Shown here one piece after another: positions 11,076-20,748 of a stretch of DNA of 64,000 bases. The notes beneath the pieces are model-generated. The model did not search any database. It was given only the letters and a program-made list of their open reading frames with translations, and was not told the DNA's origin. Source of the stretch: Streptococcus constellatus (GTDB lineage: Bacteria; Bacillota; Bacilli; Lactobacillales; Streptococcaceae); the NCBI RefSeq assembly GCF_902167705.1, contig NZ_CABHMZ010000029.1, positions 44,148-108,147 on the forward strand. Reading direction: 5' to 3'. Each line of letters begins with the position of its first letter. Position 1 is the stretch's first letter. The position numbers and the translations under genes were made by a program.

Positions 11076-12563
11076 TTACCCCAATCGTCCTTCTTTGCGA
11101 TAGGCTTCATCTGGACGCCAATTCCAATCAGCTTCAAATTGGCTAAGGAGCTCAAAACTGGCTTCGGGTCCCATAGTACCTGATTTGTAATGATGAAGGG
11201 GAACTTCGTTATTTGCCCACAAGGCTTCAATACGTTCAATCAATTCCCAACTAGAACGCACTTCGTCCCAGTGGCTAAAATTGGTTGAGTCATTGTTTAG
11301 CACATCGTAAATGAGCTTCTCATAAGGCTCCGGTGATGCACCAGAAGCTGTCGCATCTGTACGATAATCAAGTGTCAATGGAGCTAAGTTAAATTGCTCG
11401 CCTACCTCTTTGCCATTCATGCTAAGAGAAAATCCTTCAGTTGGCTGAATGTAAATCGTCAGTACATTTGGTTGGAGCGAGGAGCCGAAAATGGATTCCA
11501 TTTGTTTGAAAACAATATTGACATGGGTTCCTTTGGCAGTAAGACGTTTTCCAGTACGGAAAAAGAACGGCACGCCGCGGAAGCGGTCACTGTCCACAAA
11601 GAACGCACCAGAAACGAAGGTTTCTGTGGTAGATTCTGGGTCAACATTTGGTTCGCTGCGATAGGAAATATACTTTTTCCCGTCCACTTTACCAGAAGTA
11701 TATTGACCACGAATGAAGAGTTTTTTCAGATCATTGTCGGTGGGTTTGTGCAAGTGCTTGAAAACCTTAATCTTTTCAGCCCGAATGTCATCTTTGGTAA
11801 AAGTTTTGGGTTTGTCCATAGCAAGCAAGGACAGGAGCTGAAGTGTGTGATTTTGCACCATATCGCGCAGTGCACCTGAATGGTCATAATAACCACCACG
11901 TTCCTCCACACCTAACTTTTCAGCAAAGGTAATCTGTACATTGTCAATATAATCACGATTCCAGACATTTTCAAAAAGAAGATTGGCAAAGCGAATGGCA
12001 AAAATACTTTGAATCATTTCTTTGCCGAGATAATGGTCAATACGGAAAATCTGCTCTTCTTCAAATGTTGCCAACAAATCGTCGTTCAGTTTGCTGGCAG
12101 AGGCAAGGTCTGTGCCGAAAGGTTTTTCTACAATTAAGCGTTCAAATCCTTTCCCGTCTACAATTTGCTCGGATTTGAGATGTTTGGCAATCGTACCAAA
12201 AAACTGAGGAGCCATAGACAGGAAGAAAAGTTTATTGTGTTCTGCTTGATATTGCTCATTGAGGTGATTTTGCAGTTTTCTTAATTCAATATAATGCTCA
12301 GTATCTTGGACATCGTGACTTTGATAATAGAAATGGCTAGCAAATTCTTGCGCTTGTTCAGGGCTGTCTGCGAGGTCTGTGATAGACTCAACCACGACAG
12401 ATTCAAAATATTCCTTGCTCCAAGGTCTGCGAGCTGTACCGATAACGGCAAAATGCTTAGACAGATTGCCAGATTTATACAATCTAAAAAGAGAAGGATA
12501 GAGTTTTCTTTTTGCCAAATCTCCACTGGCACCAAAAATTGTAATAATCACTTTTGAAGACAT
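11076..12563 (-). CDS. zwf: Glucose-6-phosphate 1-dehydrogenase
   Basis: 495-residue NADP-dependent enzyme for the first step of the oxidative pentose phosphate pathway. GASGDLAKRKLYPSLF is the dinucleotide-binding N-terminus and RIDHYLGKE is the glucose-6-phosphate/catalytic signature with the active-site His. The start is the ATG of MSSKVI, with AGGTG eight bases upstream; a GTG three codons earlier lies inside that ribosome site. Monocistronic and convergent with ftsY. Confidence 0.96.
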   Translation of the reverse strand: MSSKVIITIFGASGDLAKRKLYPSLFRLYKSGNLSKHFAVIGTARRPWSKEYFESVVVESITDLADSPEQAQEFASHFYYQSHDVQDTEHYIELRKLQNHLNEQYQAEHNKLFFLSMAPQFFGTIAKHLKSEQIVDGKGFERLIVEKPFGTDLASASKLNDDLLATFEEEQIFRIDHYLGKEMIQSIFAIRFANLLFENVWNRDYIDNVQITFAEKLGVEERGGYYDHSGALRDMVQNHTLQLLSLLAMDKPKTFTKDDIRAEKIKVFKHLHKPTDNDLKKLFIRGQYTSGKVDGKKYISYRSEPNVDPESTTETFVSGAFFVDSDRFRGVPFFFRTGKRLTAKGTHVNIVFKQMESIFGSSLQPNVLTIYIQPTEGFSLSMNGKEVGEQFNLAPLTLDYRTDATASGASPEPYEKLIYDVLNNDSTNFSHWDEVRSSWELIERIEALWANNEVPLHHYKSGTMGPEASFELLSQFEADWNWRPDEAYRKEGRLG

Positions 12564-12616
12564 TTTGAACACCTGTTTTCTAATATTTTATTTATTTTAC
12601 CATAAATTGATTAAAA

Positions 12617-13975
12617 TTACTGATTTTTGATAGCTCGAAATAAAGAGTAAAAGAGATAAAAAATAAGGATAACGAGGAAGAAAAGGAGTAGAAAGACAAG
12701 ATGCACACCGGTCGTTGTATTAGGAGCTTGATTGACGATAATGGCAGCGATAGCTGTTCCTAAAGCACCGGCAAATGTTTGTGCCATTTGAAAAAGTGCT
12801 GTGGCATCTGGCGACTTCTCTCGGCTAATCTGTGAAACAGACAAAGCCATCGTGTTATTGAACGCCATATTGCGTCCAATCGTAAAGAAAATATAAAAGA
12901 GAATAATCAGTGGTAATGTTAGAGACTTCGTAAAGAATGCAAAAACGGAAACGGCTAAGAAAAAGAGAAGATTCCCACCATATAGGGAAAGTTTGGGTCC
13001 TTTGGTGTCATATAATTTTCCCAAGAAAGGTGCTGAGAAAGCTCCTAACATTGTTCCAGGTAGCAATGCAAAACCAGCAGCAGAAGTAGCCTCATGTTTC
13101 ACTAAAACCAAGAAATTAGGAATTAGAAAATTGGCTGATAAATTTGAAAATTGGTAGAGGAAAAACGGAATAATTCCGAGTAAAATAGCTGGATTTTTCA
13201 AAATACGGATGTCTAAAAAAGGATGTTCAACGGTTAGACTTCGCCAAACGAACAGTAGAAGTGATAATAAAAAGATGATGACAAAGCTCCAATTAAAGCT
13301 GCCTTCTTCTAAACTAGAAATTGCCATGATAGAAAAAGTCAGTGAGACTGCAAGAAGCAAGAAAGAAATCCACTCAAAAGGACGTTTCTTTTTATTGGGC
13401 GTATTTTCTAAAAAGAAAAATCCTAAAATGAACGAGATAATTGGAACCGGCATGATGAATGTATAAATCATGTGCCAATCAAACAAGCCAATCATAAAGC
13501 CACCGTAGGTAGGGCCGATCGCAGGAGCTAGGCTGACAACGAGACCTGTTAGCCCCATGTAAAAACCGATTTGGCTGCGCGGAATGCGTTCGACGATAAG
13601 GTTAAACATAAGAGGAATAGCAATTCCAGTTGCTGAACCTTGCAAAATGCGTCCTAGCATGAGCAGGGCAAAATTAGGCGCAAGCATCGCCACACCATTT
13701 CCGAATGTAAAAATAGCTAGGCTAGTGAAGAGAATTCTACGCTCAGACCAGTTGTGTGCTAATGTAGCTCCGAGCGTAATTGTAATGGAAACAGCAAGTA
13801 GATAGCCTGTTGTAATCCATTGCAATGTGCCAAGGTCTGTATGAAAAACTTTCATAAGATGCGGAAAAGTGACATTCATGCTGGTTTCAGAAAGAATCCC
13901 AGCAAAAGTAAGTAGAGCGGTGGCAAAAATAGATAGCAACGTTTTTCTTGAAACGGCTTGGTTGTGCTGTGACAT
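12617..13975 (-). CDS. DHA2-family (14-TM) MFS drug exporter
   Basis: 452 residues, almost entirely hydrophobic, with about 14 predicted helices. Near the N-terminus TDLGTLQWITTGYLL is the DHA2 helix-2 motif, followed by a motif-A-like loop (WSERRI) and GRILQGSATGIAIPL (motif C region). These features fit the EmrB/QacA/LmrB group of proton-driven exporters; the substrate is unknown. AGGAGG precedes the ATG. Confidence 0.85.
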   Translation of the reverse strand: MSQHNQAVSRKTLLSIFATALLTFAGILSETSMNVTFPHLMKVFHTDLGTLQWITTGYLLAVSITITLGATLAHNWSERRILFTSLAIFTFGNGVAMLAPNFALLMLGRILQGSATGIAIPLMFNLIVERIPRSQIGFYMGLTGLVVSLAPAIGPTYGGFMIGLFDWHMIYTFIMPVPIISFILGFFFLENTPNKKKRPFEWISFLLLAVSLTFSIMAISSLEEGSFNWSFVIIFLLSLLLFVWRSLTVEHPFLDIRILKNPAILLGIIPFFLYQFSNLSANFLIPNFLVLVKHEATSAAGFALLPGTMLGAFSAPFLGKLYDTKGPKLSLYGGNLLFFLAVSVFAFFTKSLTLPLIILFYIFFTIGRNMAFNNTMALSVSQISREKSPDATALFQMAQTFAGALGTAIAAIIVNQAPNTTTGVHLVFLLLFFLVILIFYLFYSLFRAIKNQ

Positions 13976-14041
13976 AGTACCTCCTAAAAAAACAAATCTC
14001 TCTTAATTTTATCATAATTGCTCACAAAAGAGCATAATAGG

Positions 14042-14070
14042 AGACCTAGAGAAATACTTCTCAGGTCTTC
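14042..14070. terminator. Hairpin between the MFS exporter and the TIGR03943 gene
   Basis: AGACCT-A-GAGAA pairs with TTCTC-AGGTCT. The T-rich tail is clearer on the plus strand, although the gene that would need a terminator (TIGR03943) is on the minus strand. It may simply be a stable spacer hairpin. Confidence 0.45.
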
Positions 14071-14090
14071 TTTTGTTTATTCAATGTAGG

Positions 14091-14906
14091 TTAAAAGACA
14101 CGATAGACATAAGGATTGCCAGGTTTTTCAACCTTCTTGAAACTATCTACTTCAAGAGTTGGCAAACTTTGTCCTAGTTGTTTATGGTAGCGAATAGTAA
14201 TTTTCCCACTCGCTCTTATCCAGGTATTATTTTCAAAATGCTCCGTATTACCAGTTGTCAGAAGTCCATAAACCCCCGAATCGGCGATACAATGAATAAT
14301 ACCAAAGCGGAACAAAAATTGACTTTTAGCATCGCTTGGGTCGTTGTAGACAAAGCCAGTAAATTCCAAGCGTTTTCCTGCAAATTCATCTGGGTAATCA
14401 TAGAGGACTTCCATGACTTCCATATAATTCTCGGTCGTAACGGAGATAACATCTTTTTTCAGATATTTTTTTGCAGCTACCCGCATTTCTTTCTCATAAG
14501 CACTTTTAGTAAAATAGGTACTGGTATCAGGCTTTAGGTATTGATTGGTAGTGCCTTCATCAGCTTGAATGCTCTTTGAGCTACCGTCAGCCAGCGGGAA
14601 ATGGTAGCCCTTAGCAGAAACGGTCGTAGAGTCCAAACTGACTGTTGGAAAGAAGAGAGCAACAATCAGTGGCATAATAAGAAAAGCAATACTAGCAAAT
14701 TTTGCTGAACGACTCGTCAAATGGCTGTGTACTTTCATTTTTTTCATCCAGACAATGAGCTGGACAATGGCTAGCACGAAAGAAAGAACCATTGAAATAT
14801 ATGCTAAATAAGAAAAATGCATGTTGATGTATTGATTGAGCTTGCCAGAAAGTTGCAAATACATGGTGATTTCAAAATAAGCAGCTAAAATTAGAAAACG
14901 AATCAT
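14091..14906 (-). CDS. TIGR03943 family putative permease subunit (YcgQ-like)
   Basis: 271 residues with two or three N-terminal membrane helices and a soluble C-terminal half. FLILAAYFEITMYLQLSGKLNQYI and the C-terminal F.F.R(F)GI.HC.ADS region are typical of the YcgQ/TIGR03943 family (DUF1980), partners of DUF318 permeases. The start chosen is the ATG of MIRF, which overlaps the stop of the upstream permease (ATGA). Transported substrate unknown. Confidence 0.85.
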   Translation of the reverse strand: MIRFLILAAYFEITMYLQLSGKLNQYINMHFSYLAYISMVLSFVLAIVQLIVWMKKMKVHSHLTSRSAKFASIAFLIMPLIVALFFPTVSLDSTTVSAKGYHFPLADGSSKSIQADEGTTNQYLKPDTSTYFTKSAYEKEMRVAAKKYLKKDVISVTTENYMEVMEVLYDYPDEFAGKRLEFTGFVYNDPSDAKSQFLFRFGIIHCIADSGVYGLLTTGNTEHFENNTWIRASGKITIRYHKQLGQSLPTLEVDSFKKVEKPGNPYVYRVF

Positions 14907-15808
14907 AGCACTACCCCCACAAGCCAAGAATAAAGGACAACAACTAAACTAACAATTCCAATAAATTGCCAAATAAAACGTCCTTTGAGGTAATTTTTCA
15001 TCATGAGGATATTTTTCACATCTAACATTGGTCCAATGACGAGGAAAGCTAGAACTGGCGCTAAACCAAAACTAGAAATGAGCGAACTACCAATAAAGGC
15101 GTCTGCTTCACTGCAAAGTGAAAGAAGAAATGCAAGCAACATCATTAGTAAAATAGCCATAAGTGGTGTTGCACTAATGGAAGTCAGAATGCGTGTAGGC
15201 ACATAGACTTGGACAATACTGGCAAAGAGACAGCCAAAAACTAAGTAACGACCTGTATCGAAAAATTCGTCAATGGATTGCACAAACACTTGAAATACTT
15301 TCTGAGCTTGGTTTAAGTGGGAAAAGTCATGCTCATGCCGAATGACTCGATTCTCTTTTTGAATAGTTGCAGTATTGAGAAAGCCAAAGAAAATTCCTAG
15401 AACAATTGCTACAACAATAGAGCCGAGAGCTCTGAGCAAAGCCATTTTAAAGGAATTCCCGAAAGCAGAGTAAGTCGCAAAAAGAACAATAGGATTGATA
15501 ACCGGTGCTGTCACCATAAAAGGCACAGCCGTGTAACTTGGTACTTTCTTTTCCAAAAAGCGATTGATAATAGGGACGATTCCACATTCGCAAGAAGGGA
15601 AAATAAAGCCAATAAAAGTACCAAAGAAAATCCGACCCCATTTATTTTTAGGCAGATAGCGATAAACTTTGTCTGGTGTGATATAAACCTCTATAAAACC
15701 TGAAATAATGCTCCCAATCAGCACAAAAGGTAGTGCTTCAATAATAATGGAGAGGAAAATCGCACCAGCTTGCAAAACGCTAGGTGGCAGTTGATTAAAA
15801 AAGCTCAT
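14903..15808 (-). CDS. DUF318/PF03773 permease (YcgR/YraQ-like)
   Basis: 301-residue polytopic membrane protein. PSCECGIVPI and the second half-repeat (AFLLSLCSEADAF) are the signature Cys-containing motifs of PF03773 permeases, related to ArsP organoarsenical and metal transporters. It overlaps its neighbours on both sides by four bases (ATGA), so the three-gene operon is tightly coupled. The substrate is not determinable. Confidence 0.87.
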   Translation of the reverse strand: MSFFNQLPPSVLQAGAIFLSIIIEALPFVLIGSIISGFIEVYITPDKVYRYLPKNKWGRIFFGTFIGFIFPSCECGIVPIINRFLEKKVPSYTAVPFMVTAPVINPIVLFATYSAFGNSFKMALLRALGSIVVAIVLGIFFGFLNTATIQKENRVIRHEHDFSHLNQAQKVFQVFVQSIDEFFDTGRYLVFGCLFASIVQVYVPTRILTSISATPLMAILLMMLLAFLLSLCSEADAFIGSSLISSFGLAPVLAFLVIGPMLDVKNILMMKNYLKGRFIWQFIGIVSLVVVLYSWLVGVVL

Positions 15809-15945
15809 GACTTTTTAGCCTTCTCCGCTTTTTTAATCTTTTTTTCTTTTTCATCAGGAAATTCTACTTTTTCAATTTTAGGTAACGTTGCAAATTCTTC
15901 AAACATTTTGTCCAAATCATCTGAACGTGTAAATTTAATAGCCAT
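15805..15945 (-). CDS. Small charged protein (SPJ_0845-like), first gene of the permease operon
   Basis: 46 residues, starting MAIKFTRSDDLDKMFEEF and ending in a Lys/Glu-rich tail. It resembles the short conserved streptococcal protein known as the SPJ_0845 family, function unknown. AAGGAGG seven bases before this ATG decides the start over an upstream in-frame ATG. Its stop overlaps the permease start by four bases. TATAAT on the minus strand at 15971-15976 is a suitable -10. Confidence 0.8.
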   Translation of the reverse strand: MAIKFTRSDDLDKMFEEFATLPKIEKVEFPDEKEKKIKKAEKAKKS

Positions 15946-16047
15946 AACAGCCTCCTTTTCCTTTTTAACTATTATACTATCATTTTGAAAATTATGGTGA
16001 AATAAAGTCATTAGCATAGAGATTAGCTTGTGAAAGAAGGGGAGGAA

Positions 16048-16058
16048 TATGGTATAAT
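16048..16058 (+). promoter_or_regulatory. Extended -10 promoter of the dpn operon
   Basis: ATATGGTATAAT ends at 16058, 29 bases upstream of the dpnM start. The same ATATGGTATAAT string occurs immediately before the tex fragment at about 19.43 kb. Confidence 0.6.
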
Positions 16059-16060
16059 AA

Positions 16061-16951
<891 letters not shown>

Positions 16952-16976
16952 CGAATATAAGTATGGAGGTGTATTG

Positions 16977-17735
16977 ATGACCAAGCCATACTATCATAAA
17001 GAAAATACCATTTTAGTTCATGCTGACACTTTTTCTTTTTTAGAAAAAATGAAACCAGAAAGCATGGATATGATCTTTGCTGATCCACCGTACTTTTTGA
17101 GTAATGGTGGCTTTTCGAATTCTGGCGGAAATATTGTCTCTGTAGACAAAGGAGACTGGGATAAGGTTTCTAGTCTTGATGAGAAACACGGCTTTAATCG
17201 GCGTTGGCTGCGATTGGTTAAACCGATTTTAAAACCTAATGGGAGTATCTGGGTTTCTGGTAGTCTTCATAATATCTATTCAGTTGGAATGGCTCTAGAG
17301 CAAGAAGGCTTTAAAATTCTTAACAATATTACTTGGCAAAAGACAAATCCGGCACCGAATCTATCCTGTCGCTATTTTACTCATTCTACTGAAACAATTT
17401 TATGGGCTCGTAAGAATGACAAAAGGGCCAAACATTATTACAATTACGATTTGATGAAGGAAATAAACGGTGGCAAACAAATGAAAGATGTTTGGACAGG
17501 CTCATTGACAAAAAAAGCTGAAAAATGGGCTGGAAAACATCCGACTCAAAAACCAGAGTATTTATTGGAGCGGATCATTTTAGCTAGTACAAAAGAAGGT
17601 GATTACATTTTGGATCCTTTTGTTGGAAGCGGAACTACAGGGGTTGTAGCTAAAAGACTAGGCAGACGGTTCATTGGTATTGATGCAGAACAAGATTATT
17701 TAGAAATAGCAAAAAGAAGATTGGAGGCCGAGTGA
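16977..17735 (+). CDS. dpnA: DpnA-type DNA adenine methyltransferase (GATC, acts on single strands)
   Basis: 252 residues from ATG 16977, or 264 from ATG 16941, which overlaps the end of dpnM. It is a beta-class N6-adenine methyltransferase with FADPPYFLSNGG (motif IV) near the N-terminus and DPFVGSGTTGVVAK (motif I) near the C-terminus. In pneumococcus the homologue methylates single-stranded GATC and protects incoming transforming DNA. GGAGGT at 16965-16970 is well placed for 16977, and GCGAATA at 16951-16957 resembles part of a SigX box, so the short form may be the competence product. Confidence 0.93.
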   Translation: MTKPYYHKENTILVHADTFSFLEKMKPESMDMIFADPPYFLSNGGFSNSGGNIVSVDKGDWDKVSSLDEKHGFNRRWLRLVKPILKPNGSIWVSGSLHNIYSVGMALEQEGFKILNNITWQKTNPAPNLSCRYFTHSTETILWARKNDKRAKHYYNYDLMKEINGGKQMKDVWTGSLTKKAEKWAGKHPTQKPEYLLERIILASTKEGDYILDPFVGSGTTGVVAKRLGRRFIGIDAEQDYLEIAKRRLEAE

Positions 17736-18340
17736 TGAAGAAAGATGGTGTCGGTGGAGCAAATACAAGGACTGGTCTTGTTTTTGAGCTAAAAACGGAT
17801 TTACCTACTTTTATTGCTAAACAAAAAGGATACATTGTTGAACCAAATGACTATGATGTTAGATGTTTAAAAAATGGGACGATTAGAAAAAAACTTCGGC
17901 AAAAACAGGGGAGATGGAAAGTATTTTTTAACTCAGAAGAAGTTGGTGAGATATTTCAGAAATATGGCTTGTATCGATATTTTGATGAATTAGAATTTGA
18001 TTACAATAAAGTTATTTCAAAAAAACTTTTACCAGATGATTCAATATTTGTAATTAACAATAATACTGTTTTTATTATTGAGAAGAAAACTCAAAGTACT
18101 ACAGGTAGCGTAGATGAAAAATTACAAACTTGTGATTTTAAGTTAAAGCAGTATAGAAAATTATTTGCCCCACTCAATAAAGAAGTCAAGTACTACTATT
18201 TGCTAGATAAAAAATGGTTTGATAAGCCTAGCTATCAAGATACACTAAACTATATTATTGATGTTGGCTGCGGTTATTACTTTAATTATATTCCGTTAGA
18301 TGCACTAGGGTTACCAATTCCTGAGGAGGAAAAAGAATGA
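17735..18340 (+). CDS. PD-(D/E)XK-like nuclease in the DpnII cassette
   Basis: 201 residues. The N-terminus VGGANTRTGLVFE is a motif seen at the start of several type II restriction enzymes. Later, a DD pair (LLPDDS), a beta strand and IIEKKTQSTTGSVDEK form a plausible D...ExK active site at about residues 105-130. It overlaps dpnA (TGATG) and the dpnB-type gene (ATGA), so it is a true member of the operon, not an insertion by its own promoter. The classical DpnII cassette has only dpnM, dpnA and dpnB. It could be a second nuclease, a specificity or accessory subunit, or a captured solitary enzyme; I cannot name the family precisely. Confidence 0.75.
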   Translation: MKKDGVGGANTRTGLVFELKTDLPTFIAKQKGYIVEPNDYDVRCLKNGTIRKKLRQKQGRWKVFFNSEEVGEIFQKYGLYRYFDELEFDYNKVISKKLLPDDSIFVINNNTVFIIEKKTQSTTGSVDEKLQTCDFKLKQYRKLFAPLNKEVKYYYLLDKKWFDKPSYQDTLNYIIDVGCGYYFNYIPLDALGLPIPEEEKE

Positions 18341-19242
18341 ATCTTGAATCTTATTTGCAATTGAACTCTGACGAAAGATTGGGCCATTTTCTCTCCACCC
18401 TTTCTGTCACCAACCGTACACCAGGATACTATGTCAACTGGGAGAAAGTAGGAAGAGAGACGAAAAAGTTTGAATTAGAACTGAATACGCTTAATTATTT
18501 GATCGGAAAAGATGATATTTACCAAACAGCTCTTAATTTATTTAAGAAGCAACCTGATTTGCTGAAGGCGATTCCAAGTCTGATTGCTAGTAGAGACAAA
18601 GTTTTAGATGTTTTGAGTCTGGATGAAGAAGACAACATGTCCTTCCATCAGCTTAATTTTAAAAAAATTGCAACAGAAAAAATAGAAGATTATGTGGAGT
18701 TTGTCGATCAGTCTGGCCTGCTTGATTTTCTACAATATGAAGCCAATCGCTCACTGGTGGATTATGTATATGGTGTTGAGGCTGGTTTAGACAGTAACGC
18801 TCGGAAAAATCGGAGCGGAACAACTATGGAAGGCATTTTGGAGCGTAGTGTAGAAAAAGTCTGTTTAAAATATGGTTTGGAGTTTAAAGCTCAGGCGACA
18901 TCGGCTTATATTAGGGAAAATTGGGGAATTACTGTTCCAGTTGATAAATCTGAGAGACGCTTTGATGTAGCCGTTTTTTCTCCCCAAAATAGAAAGTTGT
19001 GGTTAATAGAAACGAACTATTATGGTGGTGGTGGCAGCAAGCTGAAAGCTGTTGCGGGGGAATTTACAGAACTAAGCCAATTTGTCGAGAGTTCAACGGA
19101 TGATGTGTCCTTTGTCTGGGTAACAGATGGACAGGGCTGGAAAACAGCACACTTACCTCTTGCGGAAGCATTTGCTCATATTCCAAATGTATTTAATCTT
19201 GAAATGATGAAGCAAGGGTATCTAACTGAATTGTTACAATGA
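18337..19242 (+). CDS. dpnB: DpnII/MboI-type GATC restriction endonuclease
   Basis: 301-residue type II endonuclease that cuts unmethylated GATC. The C-terminal half has the family's conserved blocks: VDYVYGVEAGLDSNARKNRSG, then RRFDVAVF (Asp), LWLIETNYYGGGGSKL (the E-x-N motif and glycine-rich loop) and VWVTDGQGW. The N-terminal third (about 1-130) is more diverged from DpnII. It overlaps the upstream nuclease-like gene by four bases and has GGAGG as its ribosome site. Last gene of the cassette, ended by a terminator. Confidence 0.92.
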   Translation: MNLESYLQLNSDERLGHFLSTLSVTNRTPGYYVNWEKVGRETKKFELELNTLNYLIGKDDIYQTALNLFKKQPDLLKAIPSLIASRDKVLDVLSLDEEDNMSFHQLNFKKIATEKIEDYVEFVDQSGLLDFLQYEANRSLVDYVYGVEAGLDSNARKNRSGTTMEGILERSVEKVCLKYGLEFKAQATSAYIRENWGITVPVDKSERRFDVAVFSPQNRKLWLIETNYYGGGGSKLKAVAGEFTELSQFVESSTDDVSFVWVTDGQGWKTAHLPLAEAFAHIPNVFNLEMMKQGYLTELLQ

Positions 19243-19291
19243 TTGGTTAAGTACATAATCTGAGGAATAATTCATCTTTATCAGTGTTTTT

Positions 19292-19323
19292 AGAGTCCTG
19301 CTTGAGGGCTCTTTTACTTTTTA
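19292..19323 (+). terminator. Terminator of the DpnII cassette
   Basis: AGAGTCCT pairs with AGGGCTCT (one G-T wobble) around a five-base loop, then TTTTACTTTTT. Confidence 0.8.
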
Positions 19324-19445
19324 GAATGATAAATTGCACTTGTTCTTGTCATTTATCAAATAAATAAAATAATGGTGAAAGAAGAAAGTAGTTAGGGAGA
19401 TAATTGTATTTGGACTGCTGTATGAGATATGGTATAATATTTTTC

Positions 19446-19640
19446 ATGGAAACAAATATTATCGAACTATCGCAAAGTTTAAAGATTGGTCAGAAGCAAG
19501 TTGAAAAAGTATTGGAACTGACAGCAGAAGGCAACACAATCCCATTTATCGCTCGTTATCGGAAGGAAATGACAGGGAATTTGGATGAGGTAGAGATTAA
19601 GGCTATTCTTGATTTGGATAAAAGTCTGACCAACCGTTCA
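19446..19640 (+). pseudogene. tex: tex, 5' fragment only
   Basis: About 63 codons match the N-terminus of the Tex RNA-binding transcription accessory protein (family length about 710): LTAEGNTIPFIARYRKEMTGNLDEVEIKAI... is highly conserved. After DLDKSLTN the sequence switches, without a stop, into another frame and another gene, the HAD fragment below. Its ATG lies only about nine bases after the promoter's TATAAT, so any transcript would be nearly leaderless. Function is lost here; an intact tex would have to lie elsewhere. Confidence 0.85.
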
Positions 19641-19986
19641 GGCTACTCGACAGCTCAATCAGGATTTTGCAGGCACATTAAATGCGGTCACAAGCGGTTA
19701 TGGAGCGATTGATATTTTGCAAAAAGGGATCCATAAAGCTTGGGGATTGGAGCAGTTGATGCAAAAATGGGAAATTCAAGAGCAGGAAATCATGGCCTTT
19801 GGAGATAGTGAAAATGACATTGAAATGCTACAATTAGCAGGAATTTCCTATGCTATGGAGAATGCGGATCCTAAAACCAAGGCAGTTGCCAATCACCTTG
19901 CACCAGCAAATACAGAGGCGGGTGTCCTGACAGTATTAGAGAATTATTTGAGCAAAGGAGATAGTCAATGGCTGTCCAATTATTAG
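19640..19986 (+). pseudogene. Cof-type HAD phosphatase, 3' fragment
   Basis: About 115 codons corresponding to the C-terminal part of a Cof/YkrA-like HAD phosphatase (about 270 residues when whole): LNQDFAGTLNAVTSGYGAID, KAWGLEQL and motif IV MAFGDSENDIEML. The frame is open but motif I and the cap are missing, and it is fused out of frame to the tex fragment. A TTG at 19717 could start a short peptide, but it would lack the nucleophile. The end overlaps the SGNH hydrolase start by 19 bases, so the pair was once an operon. Confidence 0.82.
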
Positions 19987-20600
19987 ACGAATGGCTTTTG
20001 AATGAGCAAGAGCAGATCAGAAAAAAATACCACGATTTGAATCGAATATCCGTCAAAGATCCCGATGTACTTTTTCTGGGAGATTCTATCGTGGAGTATT
20101 TCCCCTTACATGAGTTATTTAAAACGTCAAAAACGCTAATAAATCGTGGAATTCGAGGTTATCGATCCGATTTGTTGCTAGAGCATTTAGAATCTCTTTT
20201 ATTTGGGCAGGCAGTTGATAAGGTCTTTCTCCTCATCGGCACCAATGATATTGGCAAGGAAATTCCGCAGCAAGAAACGATAAAAAATGTGGAAAGTATC
20301 ATCCAAACGATTGCTAGGAATTATCCCCTTGCAGAAGTTTGCCTTTTGTCTGTCCTACCAGTCAATGAAACCGCTACTTACAAAAAACGCGTTCATCGAA
20401 GAAGCAATCAAAAAATTCAAGATCTCAACCGTGCCTATGAAAAGTTAGCTTCTGCTTATATGAATGTGACCTTTGTAAATGTCTATGACAACCTGCTGGA
20501 TGAAACAGGACAATTAAAAGAAGCATTTACCACCGACGGATTGCATTTGACGGTCGCAGGCTATCAAGTAATGGCAGAGCGAATCGCAGAACAGTTATAA
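19968..20600 (+). CDS. SGNH/GDSL-family hydrolase
   Basis: 210-residue cytoplasmic esterase/lipase-like protein. VLFLGDSIVEYFP (block I Ser), NRGIRGYRSD (block II Gly), IGTNDIGK (block III Asn) and TDGLHLTVAGY (block V Asp and His) are all present, so the catalytic set is intact. The substrate is unknown; relatives act on acylated carbohydrates or lipids. It overlaps the broken HAD gene and may depend on the promoter before the tex fragment. Confidence 0.88.
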   Translation: MAVQLLDEWLLNEQEQIRKKYHDLNRISVKDPDVLFLGDSIVEYFPLHELFKTSKTLINRGIRGYRSDLLLEHLESLLFGQAVDKVFLLIGTNDIGKEIPQQETIKNVESIIQTIARNYPLAEVCLLSVLPVNETATYKKRVHRRSNQKIQDLNRAYEKLASAYMNVTFVNVYDNLLDETGQLKEAFTTDGLHLTVAGYQVMAERIAEQL

Positions 20601-20709
20601 TCTTTGGGTCAACTATAGATTGGCAATTTCAGCCTCGTTTCAATAGATATAATATTAAAAAATTATTATTGTCATAAAAATTTAATTTTATATACTTTAA
20701 CTCATATGA

Positions 20710-20715
20710 TATAAT
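20710..20715 (+). promoter_or_regulatory. -10 box of the RNPP-type regulator gene
   Basis: TATAAT 33 bases before the regulator ATG. The upstream region (20660-20700) is extremely AT-rich, with an imperfect palindrome around ATAAAAATT/TAATTTTAT that could be an autoregulatory site. Confidence 0.5.
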
Positions 20716-20748
20716 CAAAAATAAATTATAAAATGTTGAAGGAACAGT

